Notes: generated from the letters alone by a model not told the origin. 48,790 bases of DNA from Curvibacter gracilis ATCC BAA-807 (GCF_000518645.1 NZ_JADZ01000039.1:1-48790); one strand, 5' to 3'. Positions 1 through 8,816 are shown, counted from the first letter of the stretch. Made by a program: numbers and translations.

Positions 1-491
<491 letters not shown>

Positions 492-539
492 TTTTTCGAC
501 TCCGAAAAAAAATACCTAAATCAACACAACAAGGGTCAA

Positions 540-562
540 AGCGCCCCCTGACAGGGGGCGCT
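540..562 (-). terminator. Perfect 10-bp hairpin between tRNA-Thr and tuf
   Basis: Segments 540-549 and 553-562 are exact reverse complements around the 3-nt loop 550-552. Transcribed leftwards it follows tRNA-Thr by only 8 nt and precedes the tuf start by about 50 nt. On that strand it is followed by TTTG rather than a real U tract, so it may be a weak attenuator, an RNase processing site or a 3' stabiliser of the tRNA precursor rather than a full terminator. Confidence 0.6.
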
Positions 563-570
563 GAAGAACG

Positions 571-645
<75 letters not shown>

Positions 646-695
646 ATCTGAAGGCCACCAGGCACTTCAAAAAAACTACTCTCGCAAACTGATGT

Positions 696-769
696 TGGAG
701 CGGGAGACGGGAATCGAACCCGCGTCATTAGCTTGGAAGGCTAGGGTTCTACCATTGAACTACTCCCGC
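696..769 (-). tRNA. glyT: tRNA-Gly (anticodon TCC)
   Basis: The reverse complement has acceptor stem GCGGGAG/CTCCCGC, discriminator T, an encoded CCA, the T-loop GGTTCGATTCC, and an anticodon loop CTTCCAA read as TCC. It closely resembles the Gly-TCC tRNA that precedes tufB in enterobacteria. Confidence 0.95.
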
Positions 770-837
770 CAAACAATGACAGGATTTCTCCCGACACTAC
801 CGGCGCTTTTGATCGCCACTCACATCAATTCACTCGC

Positions 838-923
838 TGGTGGAGGAGGCTGGATTCGAACCAGCGTAGGCGTAAGCCAACAGATTTACAGTCTGCCCCC
901 TTTAGCCACTCGGGCACCCCTCC
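838..923 (-). tRNA. tyrU: tRNA-Tyr (anticodon GTA)
   Basis: This is an 86-nt class II tRNA with a long variable arm. The acceptor stem is GGAGGGG/CTCCTCC with one G-U pair, followed by discriminator A and an encoded CCA. The anticodon loop CTGTAAA gives GTA, and the T arm contains GGTTCGAATCC. It is the first gene of the tRNA-tuf unit. Confidence 0.95.
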
Positions 924-935
924 AGCGAATCTCGA

Positions 936-941
936 ACTATA
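936..941 (-). promoter_or_regulatory. Likely -10 box of the tRNA-Tyr/Gly/Thr-tuf operon
   Basis: On the minus strand TATAGT ends 12 nt before the mature 5' end of tRNA-Tyr, a suitable place for a -10 element giving a short 5' leader. No good -35 hexamer is recognisable 16-18 nt upstream, so the call rests on the -10 match and position only. Confidence 0.45.
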
Positions 942-1111
942 ACACAGTTTTTTAGGCCGCCTTACTTTCTGTTCGAGCCGCATGTCCTGATGAACTTGCG
1001 AGACCATGATTATGGCCTTTTTTTCGGGCCCTTTTGGGCATTCCGAACAAATTTCTTCAATTGAGCCCAACTTTTTATGCTGCAGTGCACAAATCGTGTC
1101 AGCATGACCGC

Positions 1112-2161
1112 ATGTATACCTTCCCCACTCCTGCGGAGCCGCCCAAGCGCCTGAGTCTTGCACTTCAAGGCGGAGGGGCTCATGGCGCCTTCACCTGGGG
1201 CGCGTTGGATGCGCTGCTCGAAGATGGCCGCTTCGATTTCGACGGCATCAGCGGGGCGAGTGCCGGCGCCATCAATGCCATTGCGCTCGCCCAAGGCTAT
1301 CTGGGCCACCCGCCAGGCGACGGTGAGCGCCAAGCCATCCGCGCCTCGGCCCGGCAGACGCTGCGGCGGGTCTGGGAGGGCGTGGTGGCACTGGGCAGCG
1401 TCGGCGCCCTGACCCAGAGTGTGATGCACATGATGCTCAACACCAGCATGGGTGGGCACATGCTGCAAAGCGCGATGGCCCCGTGGATGTCGCCATCGCA
1501 GATGAACCCGATGGACATCAACCCGCTGCGCAAGTTGCTGGCGACCCACATCGACTTCGAAGGTCTGGCACGGCTGCACTCACCCCGTGTATTTGTATCT
1601 GCAACCCATGTGCGCACAGGGCTGGCCAAGGTCTTCTCTGGCCGACAGCTCGACTTGCAGGCCGTCATGGCATCGACCTGCCTGCCCATGGTGTTCCGGA
1701 CCGTCGAAATCGACGGCGAGCCATTCTGGGATGGCGGCTATTCGAGCAACCCCCCGCTGGTTCCGCTGATCAAGCAATGTGACGCGCAAGACATCCTGGT
1801 CGTGCAGATCAACCCCCTGCAACGCCACGAAACGCCGCACTCACAGCAGGACATCCTGGATCGGGTGAATGAGTTGACCTTCAATGCCAGCCTGCTCGAC
1901 CAGATGCGGAACGTGGAATTCATCAACCAATTGATCGAACGAGGCCGCATGCAGGAAGGGGAAGACTACCGGCGCATCCGACTGCACCGCATCGATGGCG
2001 GCCAGGCCCTGGAAAACCTTCCGGCCTCCAGCAAGGTGGCCGCCGATGGCGACATGATCGAACGCCTCTTCCAGATGGGGCAGGACGCCGCGAAACATTG
2101 GTTGAAACGCCACTTTGACGATGTGGGGCTGCGTGCCACGCTGCGCCTGCCCAAACCTTGA
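1112..2161 (+). CDS. Patatin-like phospholipase / esterase
   Basis: Serine acyl hydrolase of the patatin (RssA/YlbK-like) family, probably a phospholipase or lysophospholipase. The oxyanion-hole motif GGGAHG is at residues 20-25, the nucleophile elbow GASAG puts the catalytic Ser near residue 50, and the dyad Asp lies in FWDGGYSSNP near residue 207. No signal peptide or membrane helix is seen, so it is probably cytoplasmic or delivered by another route. ATG 1112 was chosen because the conserved fold begins about 12 residues later. An upstream in-frame ATG at 1034 would add 26 residues without conserved character. No strong Shine-Dalgarno precedes either start. It is monocistronic and convergent with ung. 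The substrate is unknown. Confidence 0.88.
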   Translation: MYTFPTPAEPPKRLSLALQGGGAHGAFTWGALDALLEDGRFDFDGISGASAGAINAIALAQGYLGHPPGDGERQAIRASARQTLRRVWEGVVALGSVGALTQSVMHMMLNTSMGGHMLQSAMAPWMSPSQMNPMDINPLRKLLATHIDFEGLARLHSPRVFVSATHVRTGLAKVFSGRQLDLQAVMASTCLPMVFRTVEIDGEPFWDGGYSSNPPLVPLIKQCDAQDILVVQINPLQRHETPHSQQDILDRVNELTFNASLLDQMRNVEFINQLIERGRMQEGEDYRRIRLHRIDGGQALENLPASSKVAADGDMIERLFQMGQDAAKHWLKRHFDDVGLRATLRLPKP

Positions 2162-2179
2162 GTGGCGGGCAGACGGCTG

Positions 2180-2914
2180 TCAGCTGCCACTGGCGTGCTG
2201 GTCGCGCCAGGCCCTGGCCTGAGAAAAATGCCCGCAACCGATGAAAGGTGCCGGCGGCCGCAACGCCGACAGCGGCGACGGGTGATTGGACAACAGCACC
2301 AGGTGGCGTGAAGCATCGATCATGGGCCGCTTGCTCTGCGCGTGGGCACCCCACAGCATGAAGACCACCGGGCGGGGCCCCTGCGCCACATGCCGGATCA
2401 CGGCATCGGTCAGCAGCTCCCAGCCTCGACCGGCATGGCTGGCGGGCTGACCCTCCTCCACCGTCAGGCAGGTGTTGAGCAACAGCACGCCTTGCTGCGC
2501 CCAACGGACCAGGCTGCCACCCGGCGTCGGAAACGCCGGAAACGGGGTTCCCAGATCGCGTTGCAGTTCCTTGAAGATGTTGCGCAGCGATGGCGGCAAG
2601 GGCACGCCTGGGGCCACCGAAAAGGCCAAGCCCTCCGCCTGGCCGCGCCCGTGATAAGGATCCTGCCCCAGGATGACGACACGCACCGCCTCTGGCGGTG
2701 TGAGCAGCAGCGCCCTCAATGGCTGGGGCGGGAACACCGTGGCACCCTCTTGCAGACGTTGCTGCAGAAAGCTCAGCAATTGCACGCCAGCAGGCGCAGC
2801 AAAGAACTCATTCACCAGCGCTTGCCACCCGTCTGCCACAGGCCAATCGGCCGGGTTGGCCGACCCCAGTTGGTCGGGTGCAGGCCGCTCGGCGGCGTCG
2901 ATCAACTCCGACAT
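2180..2914 (-). CDS. ung: Uracil-DNA glycosylase, family 1
   Basis: Removes uracil from DNA in base-excision repair. The 244-residue protein shows the catalytic water-activating motif GQDPYHG (Asp near residue 85) and the minor-groove loop NHPSPLSA near the C-terminus. Between them are the family segments PPSLRNIFKEL and GVLLLNTCLTV. The start at 2914 lies 19 nt after the trpC stop, so ung is the last gene of the trp transcription unit. That coupling looks like an inherited operon arrangement rather than a functional link to tryptophan synthesis. Confidence 0.97.
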   Translation of the reverse strand: MSELIDAAERPAPDQLGSANPADWPVADGWQALVNEFFAAPAGVQLLSFLQQRLQEGATVFPPQPLRALLLTPPEAVRVVILGQDPYHGRGQAEGLAFSVAPGVPLPPSLRNIFKELQRDLGTPFPAFPTPGGSLVRWAQQGVLLLNTCLTVEEGQPASHAGRGWELLTDAVIRHVAQGPRPVVFMLWGAHAQSKRPMIDASRHLVLLSNHPSPLSALRPPAPFIGCGHFSQARAWRDQHASGS

Positions 2915-2933
2915 ACCGTTCTCCCAGTGCCCA

Positions 2934-3722
2934 TCAGGCAAACAGATGCGCCAGCGCCTCGCCGGGGTCCTTGGCCCGCATGAAAGCCTCGCCCACCAGG
3001 AACGCATGGACCTGGGCCTCACGCATGCGCTGCACGTCCGCAGGCCCCAAGATGCCCGACTCCGTCACCAGCAATCGATCTGCCGGCACATCGGCCAGCA
3101 TGCCCAAGGTGGTGTCCAGGCTGACCTCGAAGGTGCGCAGATTGCGGTTGTTGATACCCACCAGCGGGGTCTTGAGGCGCAAGGCACGCTCCAGCTCGGG
3201 GCGGTCGTGCACTTCGACCAGCACGGCCATGTCCAGACTGCGGGCGATGGCCTCCAGGTCAGCCATCTGGGCATCGTCCAGGCAGGCGGCAATCAACAAG
3301 ATGCAGTCGGCCCCCATCGCCCGGGCCTCGTAGACCTGGTAGGCGTCGATCATGAAATCCTTGCGCAGCACCGGCAAGGCGCAGGAAGCCCGGGCCTGCT
3401 TGAGGTAATCCACGCTGCCCTGGAAGAACTGCTTGTCTGTCAGCACCGACAGGCAGGCTGCGCCATGCTCGGCGTAGCTTTGCGCAATGTCGGCCGGAAT
3501 GAAATCCGCCCGCAGCACGCCCTTGGACGGGCTGGCCTTCTTGATCTCGGCAATCACCGCAGCCTGACCGGCAGCCACCTTGGCTCGCATCGCGCCGACG
3601 AAATCGCGCGTCAACACCCGGCTCTCGGCATCGGCACGCATGGCGGCCAAGGACACCTTCTTCAGGCCGGCCGCCACCTCCTCACGTTTGACGGCCACGA
3701 TCTTGTTCAAAATATCACTCAT
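2934..3722 (-). CDS. trpC: Indole-3-glycerol-phosphate synthase
   Basis: Catalyses ring closure of CdRP to indole-3-glycerol phosphate, the fourth step of tryptophan synthesis. The 262-residue protein is a single-domain TIM barrel, not fused to trpF. Family signatures are [11 protein letters not shown], the [13 protein letters not shown] strand, [29 protein letters not shown] and the phosphate-binding VTESGI. The start codon overlaps the preceding 45-codon ORF by 8 nt, implying translational coupling. It is followed closely by ung. Confidence 0.97.
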   Translation of the reverse strand: MSDILNKIVAVKREEVAAGLKKVSLAAMRADAESRVLTRDFVGAMRAKVAAGQAAVIAEIKKASPSKGVLRADFIPADIAQSYAEHGAACLSVLTDKQFFQGSVDYLKQARASCALPVLRKDFMIDAYQVYEARAMGADCILLIAACLDDAQMADLEAIARSLDMAVLVEVHDRPELERALRLKTPLVGINNRNLRTFEVSLDTTLGMLADVPADRLLVTESGILGPADVQRMREAQVHAFLVGEAFMRAKDPGEALAHLFA

Positions 3723-3852
3723 GTTCTTGCGGGCTCTGAGAGCCGTTTTTCAAAATTTTCAGGAACACGCGGTGCAAAGCCCAGCCGACGCCCACAAAAA
3801 GCGCTGAAACACCCAGAGCGATCCAGGTGCCGGGGTCTTGCCACAGGCGCAT
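3715..3852 (-). CDS. Small single-pass membrane protein candidate between trpD and trpC
   Basis: A 45-codon ORF ([10 protein letters not shown]...) with one clear hydrophobic helix ([18 protein letters not shown], residues 10-27) followed by a basic and polar tail, predicting a one-span inner-membrane microprotein. Its ATG lies 10 nt after the trpD stop with a TGAGG Shine-Dalgarno overlapping that stop. Its own stop overlaps the trpC start by 8 nt. This tight packing supports real translation. It may act mainly to couple trpC translation to trpD. I do not recognise a family for it. Confidence 0.6.
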   Translation of the reverse strand: MRLWQDPGTWIALGVSALFVGVGWALHRVFLKILKNGSQSPQEHE

Positions 3853-3862
3853 CGCTCGGGCC

Positions 3863-4912
3863 TCAGAGGGCAGGCGTGAGGGCCTTGGCCGTGGCCACCA
3901 ACTCGTTGAGCTTGGTGCGCGCGGCGCCCGACTCCAGCGCGGCACGGGCGCGTTGCAGGCCCTCGGTCATCGAAGGCACCACGTTGGCGGCATAGAGCGC
4001 CACGCCCGCATTCAGCAACACGATATCGCGCGCCGCACGCACGGCCGGGTCCGGGTTGTTGTCCAGCACCGCGAGCAGCAACTCACGGGATTGTTCTGGC
4101 GTGTCCACCTTCAGGGCCCGGTTGCTGGCCATGGGCAGACCGAAGTCTTCGGGATGGATCTCGTACTCACGCACCTCGCCGTCCTTGAGTTCGCCCACCA
4201 GGGTGGCCGCGCCCAGGCTGACCTCGTCCATGCCATCGCGCCCGTAGACCACCACGGCATGCTCGGCACCGAGGCGCTGCAAGGCACGCACCTGGATGCC
4301 CACCAGATCAGGGTGGAACACCCCCATGAGGATGTTCGGCGCCTCGGCCGGGTTGGTCAGTGGCCCGAGGATGTTGAAGATGGTGCGCACGCCCAGCTCC
4401 TTGCGCACCGCCGCCACGTTCTTCATGGCCGGGTGGTGATTGGGGGCAAACATGAAGCCGATGCCGGTTTGCTGAACGCAGCGGGCAATCGCCTCTGGCG
4501 TGAGGTTGATGTTGACGCCCAGCGCCTCCAGCACGTCGGCACTGCCCGACTTGCTCGACACACTGCGCCCACCATGCTTGCTGACCTTGGCCCCCGCGGC
4601 GGCGGCCACAAACATCGAGCAGGTGCTGATGTTGAAGGTGTGCGAACCATCCCCCCCCGTGCCGACGATGTCCACGAGGTGGGTCTTGTCGGCCACATGC
4701 ACCTTGGTCGAGAACTCACGCATGACCTGCGCGGCCGCGGTGATCTCGCCGATGGTTTCTTTCTTCACACGCAACCCGGTGATGAGGGCCGCCGTCATCA
4801 CCGGCGACAACTCGCCACGCATGATGGCGCGCATGAGATCGAGCATCTCATCGTGAAAAATCTCGCGGTGCTCGATGGTGCGCTGCAGCGCTTCCTGAGG
4901 GGTGATGGGCAT
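3863..4912 (-). CDS. trpD: Anthranilate phosphoribosyltransferase
   Basis: Transfers phosphoribose from PRPP to anthranilate in the second committed step of tryptophan synthesis. Seen directly: the PRPP-binding glycine motif [12 protein letters not shown], the [18 protein letters not shown] loop, the anthranilate-site segment NHHPAMKN and [11 protein letters not shown] 4912 (349 residues, [10 protein letters not shown]) was chosen because an AGGAG Shine-Dalgarno lies 7 nt before it. An in-frame ATG at 4933 adds 7 residues but has no comparable site. It starts 33 nt after the LysE-family gene and is followed 10 nt later by the small membrane ORF. Confidence 0.97.
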   Translation of the reverse strand: MPITPQEALQRTIEHREIFHDEMLDLMRAIMRGELSPVMTAALITGLRVKKETIGEITAAAQVMREFSTKVHVADKTHLVDIVGTGGDGSHTFNISTCSMFVAAAAGAKVSKHGGRSVSSKSGSADVLEALGVNINLTPEAIARCVQQTGIGFMFAPNHHPAMKNVAAVRKELGVRTIFNILGPLTNPAEAPNILMGVFHPDLVGIQVRALQRLGAEHAVVVYGRDGMDEVSLGAATLVGELKDGEVREYEIHPEDFGLPMASNRALKVDTPEQSRELLLAVLDNNPDPAVRAARDIVLLNAGVALYAANVVPSMTEGLQRARAALESGAARTKLNELVATAKALTPAL

Positions 4913-4945
4913 GGAAATCTCCTGAGAGGTCATGGCGTATCGCGC

Positions 4946-5605
4946 TCAAGGCGCGGGACGATCCGAAAAAGCCAGCTTGAGGCCGAAGCCGATGAACATC
5001 GCTCCGGCCACGCGATCCAGCCACTGCAAGCCACGCTGCACAGCGCCCAGGCGGCGGGCCATCCAGGCCGCGGCCAGCGCCCAGGCCAGGTTGACCGGAA
5101 TGGCGTTGAGGTTGAACAACACCCCCAGCAGCACAAACGCCAGCGCCTTGTTGTCGGTGCCTGGCGCAATGAACTGCGGCACGAAGGCGAGAAAGAAAAT
5201 CGCCACCTTGGGGTTGAGCACATTGGTCCAGAAACCGCCCATGAAGACCTGTCTCAGGCTCTGGGTGGCGCGCTCGGGTGAAGCGGCATCGGCCTTCTGC
5301 ACCAGGCTCGAATCCACCGCCCGGGCCAGTAGCATGCGCAAGCCCATCCACAGCAGATAGCCCGCCCCCAGCCACTTGAGCAAGGTGAAGGCCGTGGCCG
5401 AGGTGGCCAGCAAGGCCCCCACCCCCACCGAGGCCGCGGCAATGTGCACAAAGCAGCCCCCGGTGATGCCCAGGCCGGCCACCACCCCGGCACGCACCCC
5501 GGAGCGCAGGGCATGGGAGACGATGTACAGCACATCGGGCCCCGGCGTGAGGTTCAGCAGCCAGCCGGCCAGCACAAACAGCAGCAGGTGATGGGAATCC
5601 GGCAT
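4946..5605 (-). CDS. LysE/RhtB-family amino-acid exporter inside the trp operon
   Basis: A 219-residue inner-membrane protein with about six hydrophobic segments. It carries the family signature LNLTPGPDVLYIVSHAL near the N-terminus and the conserved FWTNVLNPKVAIFFLAFVPQF in the middle. LysE/RhtB proteins export amino acids such as lysine, threonine and homoserine. The gene sits between trpG (92-nt gap) and trpD (33-nt gap) on the same strand, so it should be co-regulated with tryptophan synthesis. An attractive inference is export of tryptophan, anthranilate or another aromatic compound as overflow protection. The substrate cannot be read from sequence. Confidence 0.9.
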   Translation of the reverse strand: MPDSHHLLLFVLAGWLLNLTPGPDVLYIVSHALRSGVRAGVVAGLGITGGCFVHIAAASVGVGALLATSATAFTLLKWLGAGYLLWMGLRMLLARAVDSSLVQKADAASPERATQSLRQVFMGGFWTNVLNPKVAIFFLAFVPQFIAPGTDNKALAFVLLGVLFNLNAIPVNLAWALAAAWMARRLGAVQRGLQWLDRVAGAMFIGFGLKLAFSDRPAP

Positions 5606-5697
5606 GGCACTGCTCCCGTTTCAGCGTTGAACGCGGTCGCGCCCCGGCATGGCAGCCAGAGCGCAGCGGCTGCGGCGCCGCAACCGCACCAAGGCGC

Positions 5698-6279
5698 TCA
5701 TGACCGCACCAGGAAGTTCTTGAGCATGGCGTGCCCATGCTCGGTCAGGATGGACTCGGGGTGGAACTGCACGCCCTCGATGTCCAGCGACTGGTGGCGC
5801 ACCCCCATGATCTCGCCGTCATCCGTCCAGGCGGTGACCTTGAGGTCGGCCGGGCAGCTGCTGCGCTCGATGGCCAGCGAGTGGTAACGGTTCACCGTGA
5901 ACTTCTCGGGCAGCCCGGCAAACACGCCTTCTTGCGTGGTGGTGATCACACTGGTCTTGCCATGCATGAGCTCCTGAGCCCGGATGATCCGGCCGCCAAA
6001 GGCCGCCCCGATGGCCTGGTGACCCAGGCACACGCCAAGAATCGGCAGCTTGCCGGCGAAATGCTGGATCGCAGCCACCGAGATACCCGCCTCGGCAGGC
6101 GAACACGGGCCTGGCGAAATCACCAGCCGGTCCGGCGCCCGGGCCGCAATGCCCTCGAGCGTGATCTCGTCGTTGCGGAACACCTCGACCTCGGCACCCA
6201 ATTCGCCGAAATACTGCACGATGTTGAAGGTGAACGAATCGTAGTTGTCCACCATGAGGAGCTTGATCTTGTTCGTCAT
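5698..6279 (-). CDS. trpG: Anthranilate synthase component II (glutamine amidotransferase)
   Basis: Class I glutamine amidotransferase that feeds ammonia to TrpE and may be shared with 4-amino-4-deoxychorismate synthase. Visible motifs are [10 protein letters not shown] at the N-terminus, SPGPCSP, the nucleophile loop [10 protein letters not shown] with the catalytic Cys, and [11 protein letters not shown] with the catalytic His and Glu. ATG 6279 (193 residues) is preferred because GGAG lies 8 nt before it. A GTG at 6288 would overlap the trpE stop as GTGA and add three residues. Either way trpE and trpG are translationally coupled. Confidence 0.96.
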   Translation of the reverse strand: MTNKIKLLMVDNYDSFTFNIVQYFGELGAEVEVFRNDEITLEGIAARAPDRLVISPGPCSPAEAGISVAAIQHFAGKLPILGVCLGHQAIGAAFGGRIIRAQELMHGKTSVITTTQEGVFAGLPEKFTVNRYHSLAIERSSCPADLKVTAWTDDGEIMGVRHQSLDIEGVQFHPESILTEHGHAMLKNFLVRS

Positions 6280-6284
6280 GGCGT

Positions 6285-7796
6285 TCACTCCAGGCCTTCT
6301 TCAACGAGTTCAGCCGCGCGCAACAGTGCACGGGCCTTGTGTTCTGTTTCTCTCCATTCCATCTCGGGCACCGAATCTGCCACCACGCCGGCCGCAGCCT
6401 GCACATACAGCGTCTGGTCCTTGATCAGGCCGGTGCGGATGGCGATGGCCACATCCATGTCGCCGGCATAGCTGATGTAGCCACAGGCACCGCCGTACAG
6501 CCCGCGCTTGGTGGGCTCGAGTTGGTCGATCAACTCCATGGCGTGCACCTTGGGCGCCCCCGTGAGGGTGCCCGCCGGGAAGGTGGCCTTCAGCACGTCA
6601 ATGGCACCCATGCCATCGTTCAGCGTGCCTTCGACATTGCTCACGATGTGCATCACATGGCTGTAGCGCTCCACCACGAAGGCCTCGGTCACCTTGACCG
6701 AGCCGATCTTGGCGATGCGCCCGATGTCGTTGCGTGCCAGGTCGATCAGCATCACGTGCTCGGCGCGCTCCTTGGGGTCGTTGATGAGTTCGACCTCGGC
6801 CGCCTTGTCTTTCTCGGGCGTGGCGCCCCGTGGGCGTGTGCCGGCCAAAGGGCGGATGGTGATCTTCTGCTCTTCGCGGCCATCGATCTCGACGCGCTCC
6901 TGGCGCACCAGGATCTCAGGCGATGCGCCCACCACATGGAAATCTCCGAAGTGGTAGTAGTACATGTAGGGCGAGGGGTTGAGCGAACGCAGCGCACGGT
7001 ACAGCGACAGCGGGCTTTCGGTGTAGCGCTTCTTGATGCGCTGCCCCACCTGCACCTGCATGAAATCGCCGGCGGCAATCAGTTCCTTGGCCTTCTCCAC
7101 GGCCACCAGGTAGTCGGCCTTGGCAAAGTCGCGCTCAGCCGGGTAACCCTGGGTGGCCTTCACCACCGGGGCACTGACGGAGTACTTGAGCTGATCCTTC
7201 AGATCCCGCAGGCGCTTCTTGGCATTGGCAAAGGCCTCGGGGGTGGCCGGGTCGGCATAGACAATCAGGTACAGCTTGCCCGACAGGTTGTCGATCACGG
7301 CCAGCTCTTCGCATTGCAGCAGCAGGATGTCGGGCGTGCCCAGGGTGTCAGGCGGGCAGGTCTTCTCGAGCTTCTTCTCGACGTAGCGCACCGCGTCGTA
7401 GCCGAAATACCCCGCCAGGCCACCGCAGAAACGCGGCAAGCCAGGGCGCAGCGCCACCTTGAAGCGCTTCTGGTACTCGGCAATGAAATCCAGCGGGTTG
7501 CCCTGGGCGGTCTCGATGACCACGCCATCGCGCACCACCTCGGTCTTGGCTTCATCGCCAAAGCCGCTGGCCCGCAGCAAGGTGCGGGCAGGCAGGCCGA
7601 TGAAGCTGTAGCGGCCGAAACGCTCGCCCCCCACCACCGACTCCAGCAAAAAGCTGTAGCGGCCTCCGTCACGGGCATGGGCCAGCTTCAGGTACAGGGA
7701 CAGGGGGGTTTCCAGATCCGCAAACGCCTCGGCAATCAAAGGGATGCGGTTGAAGCCCTGCAAGGCAAGGCTTTTGAATTCAAGTTCGGTGATCAC
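6285..7796 (-). CDS. trpE: Anthranilate synthase component I
   Basis: Converts chorismate to anthranilate with TrpG, the entry step of the tryptophan branch. The 503-residue protein has the N-terminal feedback region with the LLESV...GRYSFIG motif (tryptophan-binding type) and the C-terminal chorismate-binding domain. That domain shows [11 protein letters not shown], the [11 protein letters not shown] helix, [19 protein letters not shown] and [15 protein letters not shown]. The start is GTG (complement of 7794-7796) with GGAGG at 7806-7810. This Shine-Dalgarno can pair with an upstream segment (see the leader). It shares an NTGA overlap with a short upstream ORF. Confidence 0.97.
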   Translation of the reverse strand: MITELEFKSLALQGFNRIPLIAEAFADLETPLSLYLKLAHARDGGRYSFLLESVVGGERFGRYSFIGLPARTLLRASGFGDEAKTEVVRDGVVIETAQGNPLDFIAEYQKRFKVALRPGLPRFCGGLAGYFGYDAVRYVEKKLEKTCPPDTLGTPDILLLQCEELAVIDNLSGKLYLIVYADPATPEAFANAKKRLRDLKDQLKYSVSAPVVKATQGYPAERDFAKADYLVAVEKAKELIAAGDFMQVQVGQRIKKRYTESPLSLYRALRSLNPSPYMYYYHFGDFHVVGASPEILVRQERVEIDGREEQKITIRPLAGTRPRGATPEKDKAAEVELINDPKERAEHVMLIDLARNDIGRIAKIGSVKVTEAFVVERYSHVMHIVSNVEGTLNDGMGAIDVLKATFPAGTLTGAPKVHAMELIDQLEPTKRGLYGGACGYISYAGDMDVAIAIRTGLIKDQTLYVQAAAGVVADSVPEMEWRETEHKARALLRAAELVEEGLE

Positions 7797-7858
7797 GGCA
7801 ATGAGCCTCCAGCTCTGGCGGCACCGCAGTTCAAAGGAAAGGTGCCGCGTTCATTCAT
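7793..7858 (-). CDS. Short ORF overlapping the trpE start (possible coupling peptide)
   Basis: A 21-codon ORF (MNERGTFPLN...) begins at an ATG in the trp leader and ends with a TGA nested in GTGA, the GTG being the trpE start. It spans the hairpin 7818-7848 and the trpE Shine-Dalgarno. It could let ribosomes melt the leader and reinitiate on trpE, or it may be a chance frame. No Shine-Dalgarno is obvious in front of it. Confidence 0.3.
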   Translation of the reverse strand: MNERGTFPLNCGAARAGGSLP

Positions 7859-7964
7859 CTCAACAGGCTCCGCCAAAAGGAGCCCCCGGGCGCATGCCGG
7901 CGCTGCCCGGACATGCTTGGTCAGTGGTGCACGTGAAATGGCTTGCGCCAGGGCCAGGCTCCCC
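7803..7964 (-). promoter_or_regulatory. trp leader with four competing pairing segments (candidate translational attenuator)
   Basis: Reading the minus strand 5' to 3': segment 1 (7962-7945) contains GGAGCC and the two Trp codons; segment 2 (7893-7879) ends in GGCTCC; segment 3 (7871-7865) is GGAGCCT; segment 4 (7808-7803) is AGGCTC and overlaps the trpE Shine-Dalgarno at 7810-7806. Pairing 1:2 gives 14 bp (GGAGCC:GGCTCC, CCC:GGG and GGCGC:GCGCC). Pairing 2:3 gives 6 bp with a 7-nt loop. Pairing 3:4 gives 6 bp that covers part of the Shine-Dalgarno and encloses a separate 8-bp hairpin (7818-7825 with 7841-7848). Pairings 1:2 and 3:4 exclude 2:3. No U-tract follows any hairpin, so intrinsic termination is not indicated. 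Ribosome stalling at the Trp codons would free segment 2 to pair with 3 and expose the trpE site. Confidence 0.6.
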
Positions 7965-8004
7965 GGTCGCTGCAACCTGTGATGAACGTGCGGTGAATGA
8001 ACAT
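7921..8004 (-). CDS. trpL: trp operon leader peptide
   Basis: A 27-codon ORF starting MFIHRTFITG and containing the motif RGAWPWRK, with two Trp codons (7956-7954 and 7950-7948) separated by one Pro codon, ending in His-His and TGA. Tryptophan is a rare residue, so two in three codons of a short ORF upstream of trpE strongly suggests a regulatory leader peptide. The ATG lies only 8 nt after an extended -10 box, so its mRNA is probably leaderless or nearly so. The leaderless Sinorhizobium trpL transcript is a known parallel. The Trp codons lie inside the first arm of the pairing cascade described for the leader. Confidence 0.75.
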   Translation of the reverse strand: MFIHRTFITGCSDRGAWPWRKPFHVHH

Positions 8005-8012
8005 GTCGGCAG

Positions 8013-8021
8013 AGTGTAGCA
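8013..8021 (-). promoter_or_regulatory. Extended -10 promoter of the trp operon
   Basis: On the minus strand TGCTACACT matches an extended -10 (TGN plus TACACT, at 8018-8013). Transcription would start about 7 nt downstream, within 1-2 nt of the leader-peptide ATG. No good -35 is seen at 17 nt, consistent with reliance on the extended -10. Confidence 0.5.
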
Positions 8022-8169
8022 AACCTGCCAGCCACTCCGGCGCGCCAGTCGCTCAGGCGACGCCCGTTCCCATCGAAAACCCTGTTGCGTCAAACCGACC
8101 GGCGCTGGGAGACTGCAAACTCAGCGATCAGGCCCACCGATCCGGGCTGATCTTCCGTCATCAACACCC

Positions 8170-8757
8170 ATGAGCCTCCGCTTCCACACCATCGCCCTGA
8201 GCGCCTGCCTGGCCTGGCCGCTGCTTTTGCAGGCCGCCCCCACCACGGTGCAGGGCGTCAGTTTCGACGACCCCATTGAACTGCAAGGGCACAAACTGAG
8301 CCTGAATGGCGCTGGGGCCCGCTACAAGGCCGTCTTCAAGGTCTATGCCATGGGCTTGTACCTGGAACGCAAAGCCAGCAGCCCCGAAGAGGTGCTGGCC
8401 GCCCCTGGTGCCAAGCGCATCAGCATCACCATGCTGCGTGAGATCGATGCCAACGAACTGGGCAAGCTGTTCACCCGCGGCGTGGAAGACAACGCCCCCA
8501 AGGGCGAGATGTCGCACCTGATCCCCGGCTTGATCCGCATGGGCGAGATCTTTGGCGAGCAGAAGAAGCTCGCCGCGGGCGACACCTTCACGGTCGACTG
8601 GCTGCCCGACAGCGGCGCCACCCTCACGGTGCGCGGCAAGGTCCAAGGGGCGCCGTTCAAAGAGGCCGCCTTCTTCAATGCCTTGCTGCGCATCTGGCTG
8701 GGGCCCAACCCGGCCGACTGGAAACTCAAGGATGCGCTCCTGGGCAAGCCTTCCTGA
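8170..8757 (+). CDS. Secreted chalcone isomerase-like protein
   Basis: A 195-residue protein with a Sec signal peptide (MSLRFHTIALSACL..., cleavage probably after LQAA near residue 22). The rest resembles the bacterial chalcone-isomerase-like domain: GHKLSLNGAGARYKAVFKVYAMGLYL near the N-terminus, then ITMLREIDANELGKLFTRG, and a C-terminal WLGPNPADWKLKDALLG. In bacteria these periplasmic proteins have no established isomerase substrate, so the family name describes the fold. It is divergent from the trp operon and lies 59 nt upstream of the chemoreceptor gene, with which it may share a transcript. Confidence 0.8.
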   Translation: MSLRFHTIALSACLAWPLLLQAAPTTVQGVSFDDPIELQGHKLSLNGAGARYKAVFKVYAMGLYLERKASSPEEVLAAPGAKRISITMLREIDANELGKLFTRGVEDNAPKGEMSHLIPGLIRMGEIFGEQKKLAAGDTFTVDWLPDSGATLTVRGKVQGAPFKEAAFFNALLRIWLGPNPADWKLKDALLGKPS

Positions 8758-8816
8758 TCCCCGCCGTCTGAACCCATCACTTCGCTCGTCTCTTTGCCCG
8801 TTACCGCTGTCAGACC

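Noticed and set aside
7818-7884. Intrinsic transcription terminator in the trp leader
   Set aside because: Hairpins 7818-7848 and 7866-7884 are not followed by a U-tract on the minus strand.
6339-7982. Open frame of 547 codons opposite trpE
   Set aside because: Shadow of trpE; no motifs and a His/Gln/Gly-rich composition.
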